A stretch of 7,043 bases of DNA, from contig QNZV01000055.1 of NCBI GenBank assembly GCA_003978395.1, positions 1 to 7,043 on the forward strand. The letters are read 5' to 3'. The position numbers and the translations under genes were made by a program. This DNA is from Sulfurovum sp. (GTDB taxonomy: Bacteria; Campylobacterota; Campylobacteria; Campylobacterales; Sulfurovaceae). Shown here piece after piece: positions 1-5,345 of the stretch. Position 1 is the stretch's first letter. Each line of letters begins with the position of its first letter. The notes beneath the pieces are model-generated. The model searched no databases, was not told the DNA's origin, and worked only from the letters and a program-made list of their open reading frames with translations.

Positions 1-2
1 TT

Positions 3-545
3 TTGGATAAAGTATCGTTCTCTAAAGCACTTTTTTTAGACCGTGATGGTATCATTAATATAGACCATGGTTATGTCTCTAAAATAGAAGATTTTGAGTT
101 TAGTGAAGGTATTTTTGAACTTCTAAAACTCTTTATTCAAGAGGGATATTCTCTTTTTATTGTGACCAATCAATCTGGTATTGGTCGAGGATACTATACT
201 CTGGAAGATTTCAATATATTGACAACGTGGATGTTGGATATTTTAATAAAAGAGAATATTACTATAGAGTCTGTTGAGTATTGTTTTCATGCTCCTGAAG
301 AGAACTGCTCTTGTCGAAAACCAAATACGGGTATGGTTGATGCTATTCTCTCTAAATATAGTGTTGATTTGAAAAACTCATGGATGATTGGGGACAAACA
401 GAGTGATATTGACCTCGCACACAATGCAACTATACATCATACTATTTCGATTGGAGATAAAAAGATTAACAGTAGTGAACTGGCTTTTTCTTCTATTTTG
501 GAATGTTATCACTATTTAAAAGAAAATAAAGATAAAATAAGATAA
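3..545 (+). CDS. gmhB: D-glycero-beta-D-manno-heptose 1,7-bisphosphate 7-phosphatase (5' end at window edge)
   Basis: This HAD-superfamily phosphatase removes the 7-phosphate of heptose 1,7-bisphosphate in the cytoplasm, between the two steps carried out by HldE. Numbering from the TTG at 3, the sequence shows the catalytic DxD motif (D13, D15 in FLDRDG), the second HAD motif TNQSG (55-59), a zinc loop with C94, H96, C102 and C104, the following RKP (105-107), and the acidic motif GDKxxxD (D131, D135). The family is usually about 180-190 residues, so the 180 codons seen are essentially the whole protein. The TTG at 3 puts the DxD motif at nearly the usual distance from the N-terminus and could be the true start. 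An ATG just outside the window is equally possible, because no upstream ribosome binding site can be seen. The gene ends 19 nt before hldE, so the two are very probably co-transcribed. The family call is firm; the start is uncertain. Confidence 0.95.
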   Translation: MDKVSFSKALFLDRDGIINIDHGYVSKIEDFEFSEGIFELLKLFIQEGYSLFIVTNQSGIGRGYYTLEDFNILTTWMLDILIKENITIESVEYCFHAPEENCSCRKPNTGMVDAILSKYSVDLKNSWMIGDKQSDIDLAHNATIHHTISIGDKKINSSELAFSSILECYHYLKENKDKIR

Positions 546-564
546 AAGTTTCATAGGAGTTTAA

Positions 565-1998
565 ATGGATAGAATACGTAAAAAACGACCCAATATAGTA
601 GTTATAGGCGATTTAATGATTGACCATTATATTTGGGGTTCGTGTGAGCGTATCTCTCCTGAAGCACCTGTTCAAGTGGTTAATGTTAGCAGAGAAAATT
701 CGGTCTTGGGTGGAGCAGGAAATGTTATTAATAATCTTCTCTCTTTGGGGGCTGATGTCTCTATCTATTCTGTAGTGGGCGATGATGTCAATGCTACTGA
801 AATGAACAAAATGTTAATAAAAATAGAACCAAAAACTCTCTCTCTTGTCACAGAAGAGGGTCGAAGAACAACTAAAAAGAGCCGAATTATCGCTTCTAAC
901 CAACAAGTTATCCGTTATGATGATGAGACAACTCTTGATATTGCACAACAATCTGAAATCGTACTCCTTGATGCTCTTGAAAAAAACATCTCTCTTTATG
1001 AAATGGTTATTTTATCCGATTATGGAAAAGGACTGTTAACCCCCACTTTAACCAAAAATATTATTGATTTAGCCAAAAAGCTTAATAAGCCTATCTTGGT
1101 AGACCCAAAGGGAAGGGATTATAGTAAATATAAAGGTGCAACCCTACTAACGCCAAACAAAAAAGAGGCAAGTTTAGCAATGCAAATAGATATTTGTGAT
1201 GATGCCAGTTTAGATAAAGCGATTCAAAAATTAAAATCAGATATAGAGTTGGACTACTCCATTATCACTCTTAGTGAAGATGGTATGGCTCTGTTGGATG
1301 ATGAGGTCAAAACAATTCCTACTGTAGCAAGAGAGGTTTATGATGTTACAGGTGCAGGAGATACGGTTATTGCCTCTTTGGGTGTTGCCTTGGCAAGTGG
1401 ATTGAATATAGAAGAGGCTTGTGACTTTTCAAACAAAGCAGCAGCTGTAGTGGTGGCAAAAGTGGGTTCGGCTACGGTTACTTTAAATGAGATTGAAGAG
1501 TATGAACACTCTTTGAATCAAGGGAAATCAGAGAGTAAAATAAAAAACTTTGAAGAGATAGAGCGTATTGCTAAACGTCTAAAAGAGCAAGGACGAAATA
1601 TTATTTTTACAAATGGTTGTTTTGATATCTTGCATCGTGGTCATGCAACCTATTTACAAAAAGCAAAAGAGTTAGGAGATATACTCATTTTAGGACTTAA
1701 CTCTGATGAGAGTATTCGTCGTTTAAAAGGTGTAGGGAGACCCATTAACAGTTTAGAAGATAGAGCTTTTTTGATAGGTGCTTTAGAGAGTATAGATTTT
1801 GTTGTTCCATTTTCGGAAGATACCCCTTATAAATTAATAGAGTTGGTTAAACCAAATATTTTAGTTAAAGGAGCAGATTATAGAGGAGCAGAAGTTGTAG
1901 GTTCAGATATTGCTGATGAGGTTGTACTTATTGACTTTGTTGCAGGAAAGAGTACTACTAGTTTAATAGAAAAAATTTCAGGAAAAAAATTATGTTAA
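565..1998 (+). CDS. hldE: Bifunctional D-beta-D-heptose 7-phosphate kinase / D-beta-D-heptose 1-phosphate adenylyltransferase
   Basis: The N-terminal half phosphorylates heptose 7-phosphate at C1. After GmhB acts, the C-terminal half transfers AMP from ATP to give ADP-D-glycero-D-manno-heptose. The ribokinase-like domain spans about 8-315, with a GGAGNV sugar-binding motif (49-54) and the signature DVTGAGDT (260-267), whose D266 is the expected catalytic base. A short charged linker leads to a nucleotidyltransferase domain at about 340-477, with TNGCFD (349-354) followed by the HxGH motif (H357, H360). The 477-residue length matches the fused enzyme of enterobacteria, so both domains look complete. 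An AGGAG at 555-559 lies 5 nt before the ATG and fixes the start. The 3' end overlaps gmhA by 7 nt, which suggests translational coupling. The cell uses the product for the lipopolysaccharide inner core; linear ADP-heptose intermediates are also known as innate immune agonists in related pathogens. Confidence 0.97.
   Translation: MDRIRKKRPNIVVIGDLMIDHYIWGSCERISPEAPVQVVNVSRENSVLGGAGNVINNLLSLGADVSIYSVVGDDVNATEMNKMLIKIEPKTLSLVTEEGRRTTKKSRIIASNQQVIRYDDETTLDIAQQSEIVLLDALEKNISLYEMVILSDYGKGLLTPTLTKNIIDLAKKLNKPILVDPKGRDYSKYKGATLLTPNKKEASLAMQIDICDDASLDKAIQKLKSDIELDYSIITLSEDGMALLDDEVKTIPTVAREVYDVTGAGDTVIASLGVALASGLNIEEACDFSNKAAAVVVAKVGSATVTLNEIEEYEHSLNQGKSESKIKNFEEIERIAKRLKEQGRNIIFTNGCFDILHRGHATYLQKAKELGDILILGLNSDESIRRLKGVGRPINSLEDRAFLIGALESIDFVVPFSEDTPYKLIELVKPNILVKGADYRGAEVVGSDIADEVVLIDFVAGKSTTSLIEKISGKKLC
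1980..1983 (+). promoter_or_regulatory. Ribosome binding site deciding the gmhA start
   Basis: An AGGA lies inside the end of hldE, 8 nt before the ATG at 1992. A second in-frame ATG at 2001 would be 17 nt away, too far for normal initiation. This favours the earlier start and therefore the 7-nt overlap with hldE. Confidence 0.6.
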
Positions 1999-2561
1999 AA
2001 ATGATAGAAGATGAGTTAAATGCTCATAAAACAACACTAGAGAAAACGATAGAAGTGATGATGCCTCAAATTGAAGAGGCTTCCAAATTGGTTATAGAGA
2101 CTCTAAAGAATAAAAATAAAGTACTCTTTTGTGGAAATGGTGGTTCAGCTGCTGATGCACAACATATAGCAGCAGAGTTAACAGGACGTTATAAAACAGA
2201 TAGAAGAGGTTTAGCAGGAATTGCCTTGACTACGGATACTTCTGCTTTAACAGCGATTGCCAATGATTATGGTTTTGATAGAATTTTTGATCGACAAGTA
2301 GAAGCAATAGCAAGAGAAGGAGATTTACTTATTGCTATTTCTACCTCTGGAAACTCTATGAATGTTATGTCTGCTTTGGCTGTTGCTAAACTTTTGGGTT
2401 GTAAAACTATTGGATTAAGTGGAAATGATGGTGGAGAGATGAATCGTCTTTGTCATGTGAATTTAATAGTACCTTCAGATGACACCCCTCGTATTCAAGA
2501 GATGCATATTTTGATAGGACATATTTTCTGTCAAGCTGTGGATAATGCATTTTCTAAATAA
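1992..2561 (+). CDS. gmhA: Sedoheptulose 7-phosphate isomerase (phosphoheptose isomerase)
   Basis: GmhA catalyses the first committed step of ADP-heptose synthesis, converting sedoheptulose 7-phosphate to D-glycero-D-manno-heptose 7-phosphate. The 189-residue protein is a single SIS domain of normal family length (E. coli 192). It has the phosphate/sugar motif GNGGSAADAQH (48-58), a TSGNS serine loop near residue 120, and the C-terminal signature around Q169 and H177. H58, E62, Q169 and H177 correspond to the zinc ligands H61, E65, Q172 and H180 of the E. coli enzyme, with a constant offset of three. The start codon lies within the last codons of hldE, so translation is probably coupled. It is the last gene of the heptose operon and faces a convergent gene only 21 nt away. 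The order gmhB-hldE-gmhA resembles the C. jejuni core locus, but without hldD between gmhB and hldE. Confidence 0.97.
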   Translation: MLKMIEDELNAHKTTLEKTIEVMMPQIEEASKLVIETLKNKNKVLFCGNGGSAADAQHIAAELTGRYKTDRRGLAGIALTTDTSALTAIANDYGFDRIFDRQVEAIAREGDLLIAISTSGNSMNVMSALAVAKLLGCKTIGLSGNDGGEMNRLCHVNLIVPSDDTPRIQEMHILIGHIFCQAVDNAFSK

Positions 2562-2572
2562 GTACTTATTTA
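2555..2572. repeat. 18-bp perfect palindrome at the convergent gmhA / M23 peptidase junction
   Basis: TAAATAAGTACTTATTTA is its own reverse complement, centred between 2563 and 2564, and it contains the gmhA stop codon. It fills most of the gap between two convergent genes. Such a site could be a weak bidirectional terminator or a protein-binding site. The stem is AT-rich, has no separate loop and is not followed by a clear U-tract, so termination is only a possibility. Confidence 0.4.
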
Positions 2573-2582
2573 ATGAATAGAT

Positions 2583-3308
2583 TTAAGGTCTTCCCCTTAA
2601 TAATCTTTTGTATGCGTCAACTAAAGAGGTATACGGTGGGACATAAACACTTTTAGAATAGTTACCAAATCGAATGGTCTGTTTGATGTCAAAGTGTAGA
2701 TGTATGGATGTTTTTGTTTTTCCCATATTGTCTGATACACGACCTATCTTTTGCCCTCGCCATACTCTTTGTCCTCTTCTTACTTGGATAGAGTGTGAGT
2801 TTAGGTGTAGATAACGGTAGGTTCTTCCTGATGTACCTCTAAGTTTTACAGAGTATGAACCAATATAGGTAATGACCCCTTCTTCTACAGCTACAGCGTA
2901 GTGGGTATTGTCTCGGCAATCTTTTGCACGAATATCAACACCTTGATGTCCTACTCCAGCAGGACAGAGTGGCATACCACGGGTTCGTTTTTCACAATAG
3001 TTGTCTCTCCATGGGTATTTATAGTTTCTTTGGTCACATAGACTTCCTCTTGGTCCAAATTGTCCACCAATTCCATAAACTTGTGAATTAATATACGCAG
3101 GTGCATAAGCTAGAGGAAAACGAATATTTGGTGCATAGATATAATTATCCCCTCTTCTTCCTCTACCACTATTTGAAGGTTTTAAATATCCAGCTGGGTA
3201 GTAAGTAAACCCCTTTCCTTTCCATGTCTGCTGTTCTACTTTTTTATTATCTTTTGTGGCACATGCTGTTAGCCCAATTGCAATAAGAGCAATCAAAAAA
3301 TATCTCAC
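2583..3308 (-). CDS. M23-family (LytM-type) metallopeptidase lipoprotein
   Basis: This is a predicted zinc endopeptidase that would cut peptidoglycan peptide cross-links from a membrane-anchored position in the periplasm. The N-terminus is a lipoprotein signal: MR, a hydrophobic stretch (4-13) and the lipobox LTAC with C16 as the lipidated cysteine. Residues about 30-100 are rich in Tyr, Gly, Arg and Asn and match no family I recognise. The peptidase domain spans about 117-215 with the full M23 active site: H121 and D125 (GHQGVD), H168 (RYLH), and H203 and H205 (HLHFD). Four further cysteines (91, 105, 115, 131) could form disulfides; 115 and 131 bracket the first metal motif. The start is GTG, supported by a strong AGGAGG 6 nt upstream. 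It overlaps the preceding gene by 4 nt (GTGA), so the two proteins probably work together. Its substrate and any role in cell shape or division are inferred. An inactive M23 scaffold is unlikely because all metal ligands are present. Confidence 0.88.
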   Translation of the reverse strand: MRYFLIALIAIGLTACATKDNKKVEQQTWKGKGFTYYPAGYLKPSNSGRGRRGDNYIYAPNIRFPLAYAPAYINSQVYGIGGQFGPRGSLCDQRNYKYPWRDNYCEKRTRGMPLCPAGVGHQGVDIRAKDCRDNTHYAVAVEEGVITYIGSYSVKLRGTSGRTYRYLHLNSHSIQVRRGQRVWRGQKIGRVSDNMGKTKTSIHLHFDIKQTIRFGNYSKSVYVPPYTSLVDAYKRLLRGRP

Positions 3309-3817
3309 GGTCTCCCTCCTACCATGATGAGTTTGCTATAAAGTTTACGTAAAAAATCCTCTTCTTTACATCGTGCATCCTCTTTTGGTTTATCACACTC
3401 TATAGACAATTCATAGTTGACACCATGGCGATTAAAATTGGCACTTCTCATCCCCTCTTCTTCCATGAACTCTATCGTAGGAGAGGGCTTCATCATTTTT
3501 TGAAAATCACTGTTAGAGGTTGATATACTCTGTTGAAAGGTTCTATCTCCTGATACCATTACTGTTGCTCCTTGTAGTAAAAAACTAATGGTATAAAAAT
3601 TTTTATCTGCTACGACTACCATTTTTTCATCATAAGCGAATGAGCTTGGAATATAGATAGGGAGTTTGGTATTTTTTATACCTTTGGTTAAAACAGTAGG
3701 ATAGGGGGTTGATGGTTTTTGCTGTTGTAGATTGGGCTTTGGCCATTTTATATCGAGTATTCCACTATCAGCATTTAGAGATGAGAGTAAAAATAGCGTA
3801 GTTAGTAGTAAACGCAT
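3305..3817 (-). CDS. Secreted periplasmic protein of unknown function
   Basis: I do not recognise a family for this 170-residue protein. Residues 1-16 look like a Sec signal peptide: R2, then a Leu/Thr-rich hydrophobic core, ending in LNA with likely cleavage after A16. The mature part begins with a Pro/Gln-rich stretch (about 25-42). A more regular region with alternating hydrophobic residues follows (about 52-135), suggesting a beta-rich fold. The only two cysteines, C141 and C150, are close together and could form a disulfide. No lipobox or transmembrane segment is seen after the signal. The start is ATG with a GAAGGA-type ribosome binding site about 11 nt upstream, and a promoter-like extended -10 lies just before that. 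The stop overlaps the GTG of the M23 peptidase gene, so it may be a partner, inhibitor or targeting factor of that enzyme; this is inferred from position only. Confidence 0.8.
   Translation of the reverse strand: MRLLLTTLFLLSSLNADSGILDIKWPKPNLQQQKPSTPYPTVLTKGIKNTKLPIYIPSSFAYDEKMVVVADKNFYTISFLLQGATVMVSGDRTFQQSISTSNSDFQKMMKPSPTIEFMEEEGMRSANFNRHGVNYELSIECDKPKEDARCKEEDFLRKLYSKLIMVGGRP
3315..3320 (-). promoter_or_regulatory. Ribosome binding site deciding the GTG start of the M23 peptidase
   Basis: Read on the - strand, a full AGGAGG lies 6 nt before the GTG at 3308, inside the 3' end of the upstream gene. It is the strongest Shine-Dalgarno sequence in the window. It supports GTG as the start, and the lipoprotein signal begins at the right place from there. 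Confidence 0.75.
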
Positions 3818-3844
3818 AGTTCTATTGTTCCTTCTTTTTTTAAT

Positions 3845-3853
3845 ATTATAACA
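3845..3853 (-). promoter_or_regulatory. Extended -10 promoter for the envelope operon
   Basis: Read on the - strand this is TGTTATAAT, a perfect extended -10 element (TGN plus TATAAT). Transcription would begin near 3838, giving a leader of about 20 nt that includes the ribosome binding site at 3829-3833. At 17 nt spacing the -35 position reads CAAAGC, a poor match, as is common for vegetative promoters in Campylobacterota. Confidence 0.6.
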
Positions 3854-3941
3854 TGTTTAAAATTGATGCTTTGAATTTAAATTTATCTAGGAGAATCAGT
3901 TGAGTAAATAATATGAAAAATTATGATATTTTACTCTAACT

Positions 3942-3980
3942 TGATACTCTTTGTATTTCATATAGTTACAAAAAGTATCA
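3942..3980. repeat. Imperfect 14-bp inverted repeat, possible operator
   Basis: TGATACTCTTTGTA (3942-3955) and TACAAAAAGTATCA (3967-3980) are inverted copies with 13 of 14 matches, separated by 11 nt. In a - strand transcript the odd pair becomes a G-U wobble, so a hairpin is possible there, but no U-tract follows on either side. Its place between two divergent promoters suggests a regulator binding site rather than a terminator. Confidence 0.5.
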
Positions 3981-4102
3981 TAAATAAAAATATAAAATCT
4001 ATTATATTATTTATTTTTAGCTAAAAGGTGTTTCATCTATTCTCAAATCCGTTGAACTATAGGCTATTGTATCAACTTTATTTAACTTTTGTTATCTACT
4101 CT

Positions 4103-4111
4103 TGATATAAT
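4103..4111 (+). promoter_or_regulatory. Extended -10 promoter for the malate dehydrogenase genes
   Basis: TGATATAAT is a perfect extended -10 (TGN plus TATAAT). Transcription would begin near 4118, leaving a leader of about 130 nt before the first mdh. The -35 position reads TAACTT at 17 nt spacing, a weak match. A second, poorer candidate is TATAGT at 4189-4194, which would give a shorter leader. Confidence 0.5.
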
Positions 4112-4250
4112 AAATTAAGCTTATTTAAAGTGTTTTTTATTTTTAAATAGTGTGTTTACTAATATATATTCTATCATTATGTGCTGTATATAGTAGCAAA
4201 CTCTTTTTTGGAAGTAATATAAATAAGCAATCTTATATTCAAGGATTAGA

Positions 4251-5204
4251 ATGGCAAAAGGTAAAAAAGTAACAGTAATTGGTACAGGAAATTTTGGGTC
4301 GACAGTTGCATTTATTATGGCTATGAATGGAACATGTCATCATGTTGTATTACGTGGTAGAAATTATGACGTAGCAAAAGGTAAAGCACTAGATATGTCA
4401 CAGGCAGCCAATGCAGCAAGACAACATACCATTGTAAAAGCAGCTAAAACTCCTGCAGATATGGCAGATTCGGATGTTGTTGTTATTACAGCAGGTGCAC
4501 CAAGAACTCCAGGAATGAGTCGTGATGATCTATTGACGATGAATGCAGAAATTGTTAAAAACTATGCTCGTGAAATTAAAGAGCATGCACCAAATGCTGT
4601 TGTTGTTGTAGTTTCAAATCCACTGGATGTAATGACTTACGTTGTTCTAAAAGAGACAGGATTCCCAAGAGAGAGAGTACTCGGAATGGCAGGAATTCTT
4701 GACGCAGCTAGAATGGCTCACTTTATTTATGAAAAACTAGAGTATGGTGCAGGTCAAATTAGAGCAACTGTCATGGGTGGACATGGAGATACAATGGTTC
4801 CATTACCTAAATTTACAACAGTTGCTGGTGTACCTATTGAAGATTTACTAGACTCTGAAGAGATTGGAGAGATTGTTAAGAAAACACGAAATGGTGGGGC
4901 TCAAATTGTTAACCTTCTTGGCGATGGTTCAGCCTATTATGCACCTGCAAAATCTACAACGGTTATGGTAGATGCAATTTTAAAAGATACAAACCAAATT
5001 CACTCATGTGCAATTATGCTTCAAGATGATTATGGTTACTCAGATATTGTTTCAGGTGTTCCTGTAATGATTGGAGCAGGTGGAGCAGAACAGGTTATTA
5101 TGATGGCACTAAAACCATTGCAACAGAGACGATTTAAAGATTCTGTTGCATCTGTGCAAGAGATGGTTGATAAGCTCTATGATTTAAAATTCTTTGATAA
5201 CTAG
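4251..5204 (+). CDS. mdh: LDH-like malate dehydrogenase with an NADP-type cofactor site
   Basis: The enzyme interconverts malate and oxaloacetate in the cytoplasm. The 317-residue protein has the Rossmann motif GTGNFG (11-16) and a complete catalytic set. R85 is at the position that selects malate over lactate (Q102 in lactate dehydrogenase). The others are R91 (R109), N123 (N140), D151 and R154 (D168, R171), and H178 in GGHGD (H195). The odd part is the end of the second beta strand. Where NAD enzymes have an Asp or Glu, this protein reads VLRGRN (33-38), with G36 at the acidic position and R35 and R37 beside it. NADP-dependent chloroplast malate dehydrogenase also has Gly at this place, so NADP(H) preference is plausible but unproven. 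The ATG has AAGGA 5 nt before its spacer and no competing start. A second, different mdh follows 141 nt downstream. Family is sure; cofactor is inferred. Confidence 0.93.
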   Translation: MAKGKKVTVIGTGNFGSTVAFIMAMNGTCHHVVLRGRNYDVAKGKALDMSQAANAARQHTIVKAAKTPADMADSDVVVITAGAPRTPGMSRDDLLTMNAEIVKNYAREIKEHAPNAVVVVVSNPLDVMTYVVLKETGFPRERVLGMAGILDAARMAHFIYEKLEYGAGQIRATVMGGHGDTMVPLPKFTTVAGVPIEDLLDSEEIGEIVKKTRNGGAQIVNLLGDGSAYYAPAKSTTVMVDAILKDTNQIHSCAIMLQDDYGYSDIVSGVPVMIGAGGAEQVIMMALKPLQQRRFKDSVASVQEMVDKLYDLKFFDN

Positions 5205-5224
5205 CCTTTTTCTTTAAAATACTC

Positions 5225-5241
5225 ATCCCCTATATGGGGAT
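5225..5241 (+). terminator. GC-rich hairpin between the two mdh genes, weak terminator or processing site
   Basis: ATCCCC and GGGGAT form a 6-bp stem around a 5-nt loop, 20 nt after the stop of the first mdh. It is one of the most GC-rich spots in an AT-rich gap. Only a short T-run (TTTT at 5249-5252) follows after some distance, so termination is probably partial. A second small hairpin, TTTCTC with GAGAAA (5250-5264), follows directly. The two could set different transcript levels for the two mdh genes. Confidence 0.4.
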
Positions 5242-5332
5242 TATAAAGTTTTCTCTAAGAGAAATAAAGATAGAATCCATAAATGTTTGAAACTGTTTTA
5301 TATAGTTAATCAAAACTTAAAAAATACTTTAT

Positions 5333-5337
5333 AGGGA
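5333..5337 (+). promoter_or_regulatory. Ribosome binding site deciding the second mdh start
   Basis: AGGGA lies 8 nt before the ATG at 5346 but only 2 nt before the in-frame TTG at 5340. Normal spacing therefore selects the ATG. The longer open frame from TTG adds only two residues. Confidence 0.75.
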
Positions 5338-5345
5338 AATTGATA

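Larger units (their letters stand above)
3818..4250. other. 433-nt AT-rich divergent intergenic region
   Basis: This stretch separates the - strand envelope operon from the + strand malate dehydrogenase genes and contains no credible protein gene. It holds a promoter-like extended -10 on each strand (3845-3853 and 4103-4111), an imperfect 14-bp inverted repeat (3942-3980), a smaller 7-bp inverted repeat (3902-3908 with 3930-3936), and the mdh ribosome binding site AAGGA at 4241-4245. The rest is low-complexity AT-rich sequence. The + strand leader from 4103-4111 to the start codon would be about 130 nt, long enough to carry regulation, but I see no riboswitch I can name. Confidence 0.7.

Noticed and set aside
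845..1039. 64-codon + strand frame inside hldE.
   Set aside because: It is an alternative frame of the kinase domain, which is complete and conserved in the main frame.
2583..3325. Both envelope proteins end in Gly-Arg-Pro (LLRGRP and MVGGRP), suggesting a shared C-terminal tag.
   Set aside because: In the upstream gene these codons overlap the strong ribosome binding site of the next gene, which explains the sequence, and a three-residue match is too short to mean anything.
3913..3939. Short open frame ATG..TAA of eight codons (MKNYDILL) in the divergent intergenic region, with AGGAG at 3889-3893 upstream.
   Set aside because: The AGGAG is about 19 nt from the ATG. The nearer TTG at 3900 opens only three codons. 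There is nothing to support a leader peptide.
4049..4064. On the - strand, GCCTATAGTTCAACGG resembles the acceptor and D-arm start of a bacterial tRNA.
   Set aside because: The following bases do not form an anticodon stem and no T-arm (GTTCRA) appears at the right distance. It is most likely chance, or at best a tiny tRNA fragment.
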